Of a stretch of 64,000 bases of DNA, positions 54,434 to 63,808 are shown one piece after another (the stretch's first letter is position 1; each line of letters opens with the position of its first letter). Source of the DNA: Massilia terrae (GTDB lineage: Bacteria > Pseudomonadota > Gammaproteobacteria > Burkholderiales > Burkholderiaceae_D); contig NZ_JANUGU010000001.1 in NCBI RefSeq assembly GCF_024753145.1, forward strand, positions 186,001 to 250,000, in the 5' to 3' direction. A program made the position numbers and the translations under genes. Under the pieces are notes generated by a model. That model saw nothing but the letters and a program-made list of their open reading frames with translations. It made no database searches and was not told the DNA's origin.

Positions 54434-55294
54434 TTGTTAGTCATTATCGGATACGTGGTCGTCTGCGCTGCCGTGTTCGGCGGGTTCGCGATGGAAGGCG
54501 GCCATCTCGCGGCACTGTTCCAGCCACTCGAACTCGTGATGATCGCCGGCGCCGCCCTCGGCGCCTTCTTTGTCGGTAACAACAGCAAGACGGTCAAGGC
54601 CACGCTGAAGGCGCTGCCGACCGTGTTCAAGGGCTCGCGCTACACGCGCGAACTGTACATGGAGCTGATGGCGCTGCTGTTCGACGTGCTGTCCAAGGTG
54701 CGCAAGGAAGGCCTGATGTCGATCGAAGGCGATATCGAGGCGCCGGCCGAAAGCCCGCTGTTCTCCAAGTATCCGGCCGTGCTGGCCGACCACCACGTGG
54801 TCGAGTTCATGACCGACTACCTGCGCCTGATGGTCTCGGGGAATATGGACGCGTTCCAGATCGAAAACCTGATGGACAATGAAATCGAGACCCATCACCA
54901 GGAAGCCTCGGTGCCGGCCCATGCGATCGCCAAGGTCGGCGACGGCCTGCCGGCCTTCGGTATCGTGGCTGCCGTGATGGGCGTGGTGCACACGATGGAG
55001 TCGGTCGGCATCCCGCCGGCCGAACTGGGCATCCTGATCGCCAAGGCGCTGGTCGGCACCTTCCTCGGCATCCTGCTGGCCTACGGCTTCATCGGCCCGC
55101 TGGCCACGCTGCTGGAGCAGAAGCTGGAAGAGTCGAGCAAGATGATCCAGTGCGTGAAGGTGACGCTGCTGGCGAGCCTGAACGGCTACGCGCCGGCGCT
55201 GGCGGTGGAATTCGGCCGCAAGGTGCTGTACTCGACCGAGCGCCCGACCTTCGCCGAGCTGGAAGAGCACATCAAGAAGGCCAAGGCCAAGTAA
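54434..55294 (+). CDS. motA: Flagellar stator protein MotA
   Basis: Stator membrane protein of 286 residues. LVIIGYVVVCAAVFGGFAME, LELVMIAGAALGAFFVGNNS, GDGLPAFGIVAAVMGVVHTM and LVGTFLGILLAYGFIGPLAT form the four helices, and KMIQCVKVTLLASLNGYAPA is conserved. The cytoplasmic loop has the charged residues that contact FliG. The TTG start begins LLVIIGY as in other MotA proteins. It forms the proton channel with MotB, 43 bases downstream. Confidence 0.95.
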   Translation: MLVIIGYVVVCAAVFGGFAMEGGHLAALFQPLELVMIAGAALGAFFVGNNSKTVKATLKALPTVFKGSRYTRELYMELMALLFDVLSKVRKEGLMSIEGDIEAPAESPLFSKYPAVLADHHVVEFMTDYLRLMVSGNMDAFQIENLMDNEIETHHQEASVPAHAIAKVGDGLPAFGIVAAVMGVVHTMESVGIPPAELGILIAKALVGTFLGILLAYGFIGPLATLLEQKLEESSKMIQCVKVTLLASLNGYAPALAVEFGRKVLYSTERPTFAELEEHIKKAKAK

Positions 55295-55337
55295 GGACCA
55301 GCGTTGAACCACGAGCATATGAGCCTGCGGAGGGCAT

Positions 55338-56306
55338 ATGGCCGATGAAGGCCAGCGGCCAATCGTCGTCAAGAAAGTGAAGAAGGGCCACGGCGGTGGC
55401 CACGGCGGCGCGTGGAAGATCGCGTATGCCGACTTCGTCACGGCCATGATGGCGTTCTTCCTGCTCATGTGGCTGCTCGGCTCGACCACCAAGGGCGACC
55501 TGCAAGGCATCGCGGAATACTTCAAGACCCCGCTCAAGGTCGCCATGTCGGGCGGCTCGGGCAGCGGCGACTCGGCGTCGGTGCTGCAGGGCGGCGGCAA
55601 GGACCTGACCAAGCGCGACGGCCAGGTCAAGCGCGGCGAGGTCCCGGCCGACAAGAAGACCTACGACCTGTCGGCGGCCAAGGCCGCGCTCGAGAAGGAA
55701 GAGCAGGGCCGCCTGCAGAACCTGAAGGCGCGCATCGAGGCGACCATCGAGAGCGACCCGAACCTGCGCAAGTTCAAGAACCAGCTGCTGCTCGATATTA
55801 CCAGCGAGGGCCTGCGGATCCAGATCGTCGACGAGAAGAACCGGCCGATGTTCCAGCTGGCGAAGGCCGAGCTGGAGCCGTACACGCGCGAGATCCTGCG
55901 CACCATCGGCGCCGTGCTGAACGACGTGCCGAACCGGATCGGCCTGTCCGGCCACACCGACGCCACGCCCTATATGAGCGACGCCGGCTACAGCAACTGG
56001 GAACTGTCGGCCGACCGTGCCAATGCCTCGCGGCGCGAGCTGGTCATCGGCGGCATGCATGACGAGAAGGTGATGCGGGTGGTGGGCCTGGCTTCGGCCG
56101 CGCCCCTCAACCGCAATGACCCGTTCGATCCGATCAACCGGCGCATCAGCATCATCGTGCTGAACAAGCGCACGGAAGAAGCGATCCGGCGCGATGCCGG
56201 CAAGCTCGAAGTGCCGGCGCAAGACGCGAACGGCGTAGTGACCGCCGCGGCGGCAGGAACGGCGGCGCCAGCGGCGCCGGCGCCCGCACCCGCGGTGGCC
56301 AGGTAA
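55338..56306 (+). CDS. motB: Flagellar stator protein MotB
   Basis: Protein of 322 residues. The single membrane helix YADFVTAMMAFFLLMWLLG carries the proton-accepting Asp. A periplasmic plug and linker follow, then an OmpA-like peptidoglycan-binding domain (IGLSGHTDATPYMSDAGYSN, WELSADRANASRRELVIGGM, NRRISIIVLNK). The C-terminal tail is Ala/Pro-rich. With MotA it drives flagellar rotation, anchored to the cell wall. GGAGGG precedes the ATG. Confidence 0.95.
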   Translation: MADEGQRPIVVKKVKKGHGGGHGGAWKIAYADFVTAMMAFFLLMWLLGSTTKGDLQGIAEYFKTPLKVAMSGGSGSGDSASVLQGGGKDLTKRDGQVKRGEVPADKKTYDLSAAKAALEKEEQGRLQNLKARIEATIESDPNLRKFKNQLLLDITSEGLRIQIVDEKNRPMFQLAKAELEPYTREILRTIGAVLNDVPNRIGLSGHTDATPYMSDAGYSNWELSADRANASRRELVIGGMHDEKVMRVVGLASAAPLNRNDPFDPINRRISIIVLNKRTEEAIRRDAGKLEVPAQDANGVVTAAAAGTAAPAAPAPAPAVAR

Positions 56307-56327
56307 GGCGGCGAAGGAGGAGCCAAG

Positions 56328-56876
56328 ATGACCCGCAAAAAAATACTGGGTTCGCACGTGAAGCGCCTGATGTCCGGCGTGTCCGAGCACGGCCGCCGGC
56401 ACCTGGCCGAGGTCGAGACGGATCTCGTGCAGACCGAACTGCTGCTGCAGGAAGCGATCGACAAGCTGACCGCCAGCTTCCTGGCGATCCACGGCGCGAT
56501 CGCGGCGCGCCAGCCGCTGGTGGACCGCCTGCTGGCGGGCGAGCCGCTGCTTGAGGAGGAGCGCCAGGCGCTGGCCCGCATGTCCGATGAAATCGGCCAG
56601 CACGTCAACCTGGCGGTGACCAGCATGCAGTTCCAGGACATGACCGGGCAGCTGATCGACCGCAGCGTCAAGCGTGTCACCGGCCTGTCCGAATTCCTCG
56701 GTACGCTGGGGGCGCACGGCGCCGGCATCGTGCCCGAAAGCGGGCAGGAAGAAATCGTGGACCGCCTCGGCAAGGTCCACATGGCGCTGGCAATCCAGTC
56801 GCTGGAGTTGAAGAGCGTGCTGCGCAGGTCGGTCGAGCAGAAGCACATGGAAAGCGGCGACATCGAGCTGTTCTAA
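56328..56876 (+). CDS. CheZ-like phosphatase, short paralogue
   Basis: A helical protein of 182 residues. The segment AVTSMQFQDMTGQLIDRSVK (about residues 96-115) matches the CheZ catalytic helix, with the Asp and Gln (D104, Q108) that correspond to the catalytic pair of E. coli CheZ. It is shorter than the CheZ at 63.1 kb and lacks its C-terminal CheY-binding peptide; instead it ends ESGDIELF. It may dephosphorylate the CheY encoded just downstream or have a regulatory role. AAGGAGGAG precedes the ATG. Its coil-forming ends (HLAEVETDLVQTELLLQEAI) suggest a helical bundle dimer. Confidence 0.78.
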   Translation: MTRKKILGSHVKRLMSGVSEHGRRHLAEVETDLVQTELLLQEAIDKLTASFLAIHGAIAARQPLVDRLLAGEPLLEEERQALARMSDEIGQHVNLAVTSMQFQDMTGQLIDRSVKRVTGLSEFLGTLGAHGAGIVPESGQEEIVDRLGKVHMALAIQSLELKSVLRRSVEQKHMESGDIELF

Positions 56877-56920
56877 CAACAGGCGCAACCAAATCAAGAT
56901 TTAAAAAGGCAGGAGCAAAC

Positions 56921-57286
56921 ATGGCAAAAACAATTCTCGCAGTCGACGATTCCAGTTCGCTGCGCCAGATGGTGGCGTTCTCGCTGAAAGCCGCGGGCTA
57001 CCAGGTGGTGGAGGCGGTCGACGGCCAGGACGGTCTGGACAAGGCCAAGCAGCAGGCGGTCGACCTGGTGCTGACCGACCAGAACATGCCGCGCATGGAC
57101 GGCCTGTCGCTGATCAAGATGCTGCGCGCGCTGCCGGCCTACCAGAAGGTGCCGATCCTGATGCTGACCACCGAATCGTCGGACGAGATGAAGTCCAAGG
57201 GCCGCGCGGCCGGCGCCAACGGTTGGCTGGTCAAGCCGTTCGACCCGCAGCGCCTGATCGAGGTGGTCAAGAAAGTCATCGGCTAA
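56921..57286 (+). CDS. cheY: CheY-type response regulator
   Basis: Single receiver domain of 121 residues. ILAVDDSSSLRQMVAFSLKA, DLVLTDQNMPRMDGLSLIKM (phosphoacceptor Asp) and LVKPFDPQRLIEVV (conserved Lys) are complete. No output domain is attached. The Ser-Ser pair at the start, with an Asn-Met-Pro loop, is typical of the CheY found beside cheA in betaproteobacteria. It differs in sequence from the second cheY at 62.75 kb, so the cluster encodes two separate CheY proteins. Confidence 0.9.
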   Translation: MAKTILAVDDSSSLRQMVAFSLKAAGYQVVEAVDGQDGLDKAKQQAVDLVLTDQNMPRMDGLSLIKMLRALPAYQKVPILMLTTESSDEMKSKGRAAGANGWLVKPFDPQRLIEVVKKVIG

Positions 57287-57313
57287 GCGCCGCGGCGTAA
57301 TCACGGAAGCGAC

Positions 57314-59485
57314 ATGACCATCGACATCAGCCAGTTTTACCAGGTCTTTTTCGACGAAGCGGAAGAACTGCTCGCCGAAATGGAGCGTTTGCTGCTGGGC
57401 GTCGATGTGGCGGCCCCGGATGCGGAAGACCTGAACGCGGTCTTCCGCACCGCGCACTCGGTCAAGGGCGGCGCCGCCACCTTCGGCCTGAACGACATGA
57501 GCGAAGTGACCCACGTGCTGGAGTCGCTGCTGGACCGCATCCGCAAGGGCGAGATGGCGCTGACCGGGCAGCACGTGGACGCCTTCCTGGCGGCCAAGGA
57601 CATCCTCAAGATGCAGCTGGACGGCCACAAGCACGGGGCCGAGGTCGACCAGGAAGCGGTCGGCAATGTGCGCATGGTGTTGCACGACCTGGCCGATGGC
57701 CTGGTGCCCGGCTCCCAGCAGCAGGCGCTGCCGTCCTTCCTGCATGGCGGCGACGCCGGCGAGGGCGAGCATCCGGTCGAGGGCGCGCGCCGCTTCAAGA
57801 TCGAGCTGCCGCAGGTGCCGCAGCGCGACGTCAACGCGCTGGTCGACGAACTGGGCCTGCTGGGCCGGATCTCGGTGGCGCCGATCGAGGGCGGGCGCAG
57901 CGCGATCATCATCACCACCCGCGAAAGCCTGGAAGACATCATCGCGATCTGCTCCTTCGTGCTGGAGCCGGAAGACCTGAAGGTGTTCGAGGCGCCGCCG
58001 CTCACGCCCGAGCAGCGCCGCATCGAGCGCGAAGAGCGCGCCCGCATCGAGGCCGACCAGGGCTACGGCTTCTTCGACATGAACGAGGAACCGGCCGAGG
58101 CCGAGCCGGAGCTGTCCGACGACGAGCGCGGCTACGGCTTCTTCCAGCCGATCGATGTGATCCGGGCCCAGGCCGGGATCAAGGCCGAGCAGCCCAAGGC
58201 GCAACTGGCGACGGGGCCGGAGCCCCTCGAAATCTCCGAGGTCGCGGCCGAGAAAAAGGCCGCCTCCAGGAACGACAAGACGGCCCATTCGCATGCCGAA
58301 TCGTCCTCGATCCGGGTGTCGGTGGAGAAGGTCGACCAGCTGATCAACCTGGTGGGCGAGCTGGTGATCACCCAGGCCATGATCGAGCAGCGCACCAGCG
58401 ACCTCGATCCGATGCTGCACGAGCGCCTGCTGTCATCGGTCGGCCAGCTGACCCGCAACACGCGCGACCTGCAGGAAGCGGTGATGTCGATCCGGATGAT
58501 GCCGATGGACTTCGTGTTCTCGCGCTTCCCGCGCATGGTGCGCGACCTCGCCAGCAAGCTTGGCAAGAAGGTCGACTTCATCACCCACGGTTCGGCCACG
58601 GAGCTGGACAAGGGCCTGATCGAGCGCATCGTCGATCCGCTCACCCACCTGGTCCGCAACAGCATCGACCACGGCATCGAGATGCCGGCGGCGCGCCGCG
58701 CGGCCGGCAAGACCGAGGCCGGGCGCCTGTTCCTGTCGGCCGGCCAGCAGGGCGGCAATATCGTGATCGAAGTGGCCGACGACGGCGGTGGCCTGAACCG
58801 CGAACGGATCCTGGCCAAGGCGCGCCAGAACGGCCTCGATGCGCCGGAAGGCATGAGCGACGCCGACGTCTGGCAGCTGATTTTCGCGCCCGGCTTCTCG
58901 ACCGCCGAAGTGGTCACCGACGTCTCCGGCCGCGGGGTCGGCATGGATGTCGTCAAGCGCAACATCACGGCGATGGGCGGGGTGGTCGACATCCGCTCGG
59001 CCAAGGGCTTCGGCACCACCATCTCGATCTCGCTGCCGCTGACGCTGGCGATCCTGGACGGCATGTCGATCCGCTGCGGCCCGGAGATCTATATCCTGCC
59101 GCTCGGCTTCGTGGTCGAGTCGCTGCAGCCGGCGCGCGAGGACATCAAGGAGATCGCCGGCCAGGGCCGCGTGCTCAAGGTGCGCGGCGAATTCCTGCCG
59201 CTGATCCCGCTGCACCAGATGTTCGGCATCGAGCCGCGCTATACCGATCCGTCCGAGGCGATCGTCGTCATCCTCGAGACCGAGGGGCGCAAGGCGGCGC
59301 TGTTCATCGACGAGCTGGTGGGCCAGCAGCAGGTCGTGGTCAAGAACCTGGAATCGAATTACCGCAAGGTGGCCGGGATCTCCGGCGCCACCATCCTCGG
59401 CGATGGCGGCGTGGCGCTGATCCTGGACGTCGCGGCGCTGCTGCGCTCTTCGCGCCAGCTGGCCGACGACACCGTTGTTTCATAA
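57314..59485 (+). CDS. cheA: Chemotaxis histidine kinase CheA
   Basis: A protein of 723 residues with the usual five-domain order. The P1 domain has the phosphorylated His48 (VFRTAHSVKGGAATFG), then a P2-like region and linker to about 330. The dimerisation helices come next (VSVEKVDQLINLVGELVITQ), then the GHKL ATPase (HLVRNSIDHGIEMPAARR, DVSGRGVGMDVVKRNI) and a C-terminal CheW-like domain. P2 and the following linker are long and acidic, with two GYGFF repeats (about 255 and 275). It phosphorylates CheY and CheB in response to receptor signals. Confidence 0.96.
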   Translation: MTIDISQFYQVFFDEAEELLAEMERLLLGVDVAAPDAEDLNAVFRTAHSVKGGAATFGLNDMSEVTHVLESLLDRIRKGEMALTGQHVDAFLAAKDILKMQLDGHKHGAEVDQEAVGNVRMVLHDLADGLVPGSQQQALPSFLHGGDAGEGEHPVEGARRFKIELPQVPQRDVNALVDELGLLGRISVAPIEGGRSAIIITTRESLEDIIAICSFVLEPEDLKVFEAPPLTPEQRRIEREERARIEADQGYGFFDMNEEPAEAEPELSDDERGYGFFQPIDVIRAQAGIKAEQPKAQLATGPEPLEISEVAAEKKAASRNDKTAHSHAESSSIRVSVEKVDQLINLVGELVITQAMIEQRTSDLDPMLHERLLSSVGQLTRNTRDLQEAVMSIRMMPMDFVFSRFPRMVRDLASKLGKKVDFITHGSATELDKGLIERIVDPLTHLVRNSIDHGIEMPAARRAAGKTEAGRLFLSAGQQGGNIVIEVADDGGGLNRERILAKARQNGLDAPEGMSDADVWQLIFAPGFSTAEVVTDVSGRGVGMDVVKRNITAMGGVVDIRSAKGFGTTISISLPLTLAILDGMSIRCGPEIYILPLGFVVESLQPAREDIKEIAGQGRVLKVRGEFLPLIPLHQMFGIEPRYTDPSEAIVVILETEGRKAALFIDELVGQQQVVVKNLESNYRKVAGISGATILGDGGVALILDVAALLRSSRQLADDTVVS

Positions 59486-59515
59486 ATCCCTGTTTTGCCA
59501 ACGAAGGAAAAACCC

Positions 59516-60013
59516 ATGTCCACAGTCACCAACAGCAACGCAGCCGAAACGCGCGACGGCGCCGGCAGCGAGTTCCTCGCCTTCACCCTCGGCTCCGAGG
59601 AATATGGCATCGACATCCTCAAGGTGCAGGAGATCCGCGGCTACGAGGCGGTGACCCGCATCGCCAACGCGCCGGAATTCATCAAGGGCGTGATCAACCT
59701 GCGCGGCATCATCATCCCGGTGGTCGACATGCGCATCAAATTCAAGCTGGGCACCCCGGTGTACGACCAGTTCACGGTGGTGATCATCCTGAACATCAGC
59801 GGCCGCATCATGGGCATGGTGGTCGACAGCGTGTCGGACGTGACCACCCTGTCGCCGGACCAGATCAAGCCGGCCCCGGAGATGGGCACCGCCTTCAACA
59901 CCGACTACCTGACGGGGCTGGGCACGGTGGACGAGCGCATGCTGATCCTGATCGACATCGACAAGCTGATGTCGTCGGGCGAGATGGGATTGATCGACAA
60001 GCTGGCAGCGTAA
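59516..60013 (+). CDS. cheW: Chemotaxis coupling protein CheW
   Basis: A coupling protein of 165 residues. [40 protein letters not shown] and [20 protein letters not shown] are standard CheW blocks. It links receptors to CheA. The start is the ATG with GAAGGAAAAA upstream; seven extra codons are possible but lack support. It follows cheA by 30 bases. Confidence 0.95.
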   Translation: MSTVTNSNAAETRDGAGSEFLAFTLGSEEYGIDILKVQEIRGYEAVTRIANAPEFIKGVINLRGIIIPVVDMRIKFKLGTPVYDQFTVVIILNISGRIMGMVVDSVSDVTTLSPDQIKPAPEMGTAFNTDYLTGLGTVDERMLILIDIDKLMSSGEMGLIDKLAA

Positions 60014-60094
60014 AGGCAAGGCAGGCACTGTATGCCCTGGCCGGCCTGCCAGGGCCGGGGCTGGTACCCGCACGAAAGACGAAGGTAAGGCAAA

Positions 60095-60940
60095 GTGCCG
60101 CACACCCCAGACACCGCCAAGGAATTCGAGTTCACGCGCCGCGACTTCGAGCGCGTGCGCGCGCTGATCTATCGGCGCGCCGGGATTTCGCTGGCCGACA
60201 GCAAGCAGGAGATGGTGTACAGCCGTCTCGCGCGGCGCCTGCGCGCCACCGGCATCGCCGTGTTCGCGAACTATCTCGACGAACTGGAGGCGGGCCGCAT
60301 GGACCACGAGTGGGAGTCGTTCACCAACGCGCTCACCACCAACCTGACTTCGTTCTTCCGCGAGGCGCACCACTTCCCGCTGCTGGCCGACCATGCGGTG
60401 GCCGCGCGCGCGCGCCACGGCGGCCAGCTGAATATCTGGTGTTCGGCCAGCTCCACCGGCGAGGAACCGTATTCGATCGCGATGACGATGTGCGAAGCCT
60501 TTGGCACGCTGCGTCCGCCGGTGAACATCGTCGCGACCGACATCGACACCAATGTGCTGGCCACCGCGGCCGAGGGCATCTACGGCATGGAGCGGGTCGA
60601 CAAGCTGGAGCCGGAACGCCTGCGCAAATTCTTTTTGCGGGGGAAGGGCAGCCAGGCCGGCATGGCGCGGGTGCGCCCGGAGCTGCGCAACCTGGTCAGC
60701 TTCCGCCAGCTCAACCTGCAGGACGCCGACTGGCGCCTGTCCGGCAGCTTCGACGCCATCTTCTGCCGCAACGTGATGATCTACTTTGACAAGGAAACGC
60801 AGCGCAAGATCCTGGCCCGCTTCGTGCCGCTGATGAAGCCGGACGCCCTGCTGTTTGCGGGCCATTCCGAGAATTTTTTGTACGTGTCCGATGCGCTGCG
60901 CCTGCGCGGCAAGACGGTGTACGAGCTTAACCACGCCTAG
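60095..60940 (+). CDS. cheR: Chemoreceptor methyltransferase CheR
   Basis: Protein of 281 residues. The N-terminal helices (FTRRDFERVRALIYRRAGIS) lead to a SAM-binding domain with SFFREAHHFPLLADHAVA, NIWCSASSTGEEPYSIAMTM, VNIVATDIDTNVLATAAEGI and AIFCRNVMIYFDKETQRKIL. It methylates glutamates of chemoreceptors. The start is a GTG with GAAGG upstream. No receptor gene is in this cluster, so its targets are encoded elsewhere. Confidence 0.95.
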   Translation: MPHTPDTAKEFEFTRRDFERVRALIYRRAGISLADSKQEMVYSRLARRLRATGIAVFANYLDELEAGRMDHEWESFTNALTTNLTSFFREAHHFPLLADHAVAARARHGGQLNIWCSASSTGEEPYSIAMTMCEAFGTLRPPVNIVATDIDTNVLATAAEGIYGMERVDKLEPERLRKFFLRGKGSQAGMARVRPELRNLVSFRQLNLQDADWRLSGSFDAIFCRNVMIYFDKETQRKILARFVPLMKPDALLFAGHSENFLYVSDALRLRGKTVYELNHA

Positions 60941-60952
60941 CGCACACCCGAC

Positions 60953-61543
60953 ATGAACGCCCATTTCGCCACCAACGTCTACTACGACCGAACGTTCGAC
61001 TGCGACGCCGCCAAGATCCTGCCGGGCGAGTACTACTACACGCCGAAGAACATGCTGATCGTGACCGTGCTCGGCTCCTGCGTGGCCGCCTGCATCCGCG
61101 ACCGCGTGACGGGGCTGGGCGGCATGAACCACTTCATGCTGCCGGACGGGGGCGACAGCGGCCCGGTGTCGGCCTCGATGCGCTACGGGACCTACGCGAT
61201 GGAGGTCCTGATCAACGACCTGCTGAAGGCCGGCGCGCGGCGCGAGAGCCTGGAAGCCAAGGTGTTCGGCGGCGGCGCGGTGCTGCGCGGTTTCACGGCC
61301 ATGAATGTGGGCGAGCGTAACGCGGCCTTCGTGACCAACTTCCTCAAGACCGAGCGCATCCCGATCCTGGCCGAAGACCTGAACGACATCTACCCGCGCA
61401 AGGTTTACTTCTTCCCGCACAACGGCAAGGTGCTGGTCAAGAAGCTGATGCAAACCCATAACGATACGCTGGCGCGGCGCGAGCTCGATTACGCCAGCCG
61501 CCTCAAGGTCGAGCCGGTCGCCGGCGACATCGACCTGTTCTGA
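60953..61543 (+). CDS. cheD: Chemoreceptor glutamine deamidase CheD
   Basis: A CheD protein of 196 residues. VTVLGSCVAACIRDRVTGLG holds the catalytic Cys43, LGGMNHFMLPD the His60, and GGGAVLRGFTAMNVGERNAA the third part of the site. CheD deamidates receptor glutamines, and in some species interacts with CheC. The protein ends PVAGDIDLF, which closely resembles the end of the CheZ-like protein at 56.9 kb. It overlaps neither neighbour but lies 12 bases after cheR. Confidence 0.95.
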   Translation: MNAHFATNVYYDRTFDCDAAKILPGEYYYTPKNMLIVTVLGSCVAACIRDRVTGLGGMNHFMLPDGGDSGPVSASMRYGTYAMEVLINDLLKAGARRESLEAKVFGGGAVLRGFTAMNVGERNAAFVTNFLKTERIPILAEDLNDIYPRKVYFFPHNGKVLVKKLMQTHNDTLARRELDYASRLKVEPVAGDIDLF

Positions 61544-61560
61544 TTTAAAAGGGCCAAGCA

Positions 61561-62625
61561 ATGACAATCAAGGTGTTGATCGTCGACGACTCCGCGCTGA
61601 TCCGCAGCGTGATGAGCGAGATCGTCAACTCGCAGGACGACATGGAAGTGGTGGGTGTGGCGCCCGACCCGCTGGTCGCGCGCGACCTGATCAAGCGCAC
61701 CAACCCCGACGTGCTCACGCTCGACGTCGAGATGCCCAAGATGGATGGCCTGGACTTCCTCGAAAAGCTGATGCGGCTGCGCCCGATGCCGGTGCTGATG
61801 GTGTCCTCGCTGACCGAGCGCGGCTCCGAGATCACCATGCGCGCGCTGGAACTGGGCGCGGTCGATTTCGTCACCAAGCCGAAGATCTCGATCCAGAGCG
61901 GGATGCGCGAATACACCGACATGATCTGCGATAAGATCCGGGCCGCCGCGCGCGCCCGCATCCGCCCGCGGCCGGTGCACGCGGTCGCGCCGGCGCCGGT
62001 GCTGCCGGCCCTGCGCAGCCCGCTGACGTCGTCGGAAAAGCTGATCATCATCGGCGCGTCCACCGGCGGCACCGAGGCGATCCGCGAATTCCTGATGCAG
62101 ATGCCGTCCGACTGCCCCGGCATCCTGATCACCCAGCATATGCCGGAAGGCTTCACCACCTCCTTCGCCAGGCGCCTCGATTCACTGTGCAAGATCAGCG
62201 TGACCGAGGCCGCCGGCAACGAGCGCGTGCTGCCCGGCCACGCCTACATCGCGCCCGGCCATTCGCACCTGATGCTGGTGCGCTCGGGCGCCAACTACAT
62301 GACCCGCATCGAGCAGAGCGCGCCGGTGAACCGGCACCGTCCCTCGGTCGACGTGCTGTTCCGCTCGGCGGCGCAGGCAGCCGGCAAGAACGCGGTCGGC
62401 GTCATCCTCACCGGCATGGGCCGCGACGGCGCCGCCGGCATGCTGGAAATGAAAGAGGCGGGCGCCTTCAACTTCGCCCAGGACGAGGCCTCGTGCGTGG
62501 TGTTCGGCATGCCGCGCGAGGCGATCGCCGTCGGCGCCACCCACGAAATCGGGCCCTTGTCGGCGCTGCCGGGCATGGTGCTCGGCCACCTCGCCGCGCA
62601 CGGCGGAAGGGCGTTGCGTGTTTGA
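61561..62625 (+). CDS. cheB: Chemotaxis methylesterase/deamidase CheB
   Basis: Response regulator of 354 residues. The receiver has phosphoacceptor Asp55 ([13 protein letters not shown]) and the CheB-specific [20 protein letters not shown]. After a Pro-rich linker is the methylesterase domain, with [17 protein letters not shown] (Ser), [20 protein letters not shown] (His) and [20 protein letters not shown] (Asp). CheB removes methyl groups placed by CheR. It starts 17 bases after cheD. Confidence 0.96.
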   Translation: MTIKVLIVDDSALIRSVMSEIVNSQDDMEVVGVAPDPLVARDLIKRTNPDVLTLDVEMPKMDGLDFLEKLMRLRPMPVLMVSSLTERGSEITMRALELGAVDFVTKPKISIQSGMREYTDMICDKIRAAARARIRPRPVHAVAPAPVLPALRSPLTSSEKLIIIGASTGGTEAIREFLMQMPSDCPGILITQHMPEGFTTSFARRLDSLCKISVTEAAGNERVLPGHAYIAPGHSHLMLVRSGANYMTRIEQSAPVNRHRPSVDVLFRSAAQAAGKNAVGVILTGMGRDGAAGMLEMKEAGAFNFAQDEASCVVFGMPREAIAVGATHEIGPLSALPGMVLGHLAAHGGRALRV

Positions 62626-62752
62626 TCCGCGTGCTGTCGTTTCCATGCCCGTTTATGGCCTGTGGGCAACAAAAAATGCTATCCTGTAGCCTTGCCCGTC
62701 GCACGGCCGAAGTCCCCACCCAACCCGAGTAAAAGAATCAACGGAGTAATAC

Positions 62753-63148
62753 ATGGCTGATCCCAAATTGCGTTTCCTGGTCGTTGACGATTTCTCGACG
62801 ATGCGCCGCATCGTCAAGAATCTGCTCAAAGAACTGGGATATGCCAATGTCGACGAGGCCGAAGACGGCGTCCAGGCGCTGGCCAAGCTGCGCAGCGAGC
62901 CGTTCGACTTTGTCGTATCGGACTGGAACATGCCGAACATGGACGGCCTGACCATGCTGCAAAACATCCGCGCCGATCCCGCGCTGGCCAAGCTGCCGGT
63001 GCTGATGGTGACCGCGGAAGCGAAGAAGGAAAACATCATCGCGGCCGCCCAGGCCGGCGCCAACGGCTATGTGGTCAAGCCGTTCACGGCGGCGACCCTG
63101 GACGAGAAGCTGAACAAGATTTTCGAGAAGCTCGAAAAGGCGGCGTAA
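62753..63148 (+). CDS. cheY: CheY, second copy next to cheZ
   Basis: A receiver protein of 131 residues. [40 protein letters not shown] and [20 protein letters not shown] match E. coli CheY closely, including the conserved Lys and the residues of its FliM- and CheZ-binding face. The 127-base gap upstream of it, after cheB, may carry its own promoter, but none is clear. It is directly followed by cheZ, whose start codon abuts its stop. Confidence 0.94.
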   Translation: MADPKLRFLVVDDFSTMRRIVKNLLKELGYANVDEAEDGVQALAKLRSEPFDFVVSDWNMPNMDGLTMLQNIRADPALAKLPVLMVTAEAKKENIIAAAQAGANGYVVKPFTAATLDEKLNKIFEKLEKAA

Positions 63149-63778
63149 ATGAGCGAGCAGACTGGCGCCGCGGCCTCGCATGACGAGGTCCTGAGCCGCA
63201 TCGGGCACCTGACCCGCACGCTGCACGACAGCCTGCGCGCGCTCGGCCTGGACAAGCTGATCGAGCGCGCCGCCTGCGACATTCCGGACGCGCGCGACCG
63301 CCTCGACTACGTGGCGCGGCTGTCGGAACAGGCGGCGCAGAAAGTGCTGAACGCGACCGACGCCGCCAACCCGATGCAGGACGCGATCGACCAGCGCAGC
63401 GGCGACATCGCGGCGCGCTGGCAGGCGCTGCTCGACGGCGGCCAGGAAGGGGACTGGCGCGCGCTGGCCGCAGCCAGCATCGCGCAGCTGCAGGCCAACC
63501 AGCGCGACGCCGCCGCCACCCGGCAGCACCTGATGGACATCATGATGGCCCAGGACTTCCAGGACCTGACCGGGCAGGTGATCAGCCGGGTCACGGCGCT
63601 GGCCCAGAACCTGGAGACGCAGCTGGTCGAGCTGCTGGTCGATTTCGCGCCGGCCGAGGTCAAGCGCGAGTACGACAACGGGCTGATGAACGGCCCCCAG
63701 ATCAACCCGGAAGCCAATGCCGACGTGGTGGCCAACCAGGGCCAGGTCGACGACCTGCTGGAGAGCCTCGGCTTCTGA
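63149..63778 (+). CDS. cheZ: CheY-P phosphatase CheZ
   Basis: A helical-bundle phosphatase of 209 residues. MAQDFQDLTGQVISRVTAL contains the catalytic Asp and Gln, as in E. coli CheZ, and the C-terminus VANQGQVDDLLESLGF is the CheY-binding peptide of classical CheZ. It dephosphorylates CheY-P to end the tumble signal. Its ATG immediately follows the cheY stop codon. This is the canonical CheZ, in contrast to the short CheZ-like protein at 56.3 kb. Confidence 0.95.
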   Translation: MSEQTGAAASHDEVLSRIGHLTRTLHDSLRALGLDKLIERAACDIPDARDRLDYVARLSEQAAQKVLNATDAANPMQDAIDQRSGDIAARWQALLDGGQEGDWRALAAASIAQLQANQRDAAATRQHLMDIMMAQDFQDLTGQVISRVTALAQNLETQLVELLVDFAPAEVKREYDNGLMNGPQINPEANADVVANQGQVDDLLESLGF

Positions 63779-63808
63779 CACCGCCACCGGCGGCACCCGC
63801 GATTCACT

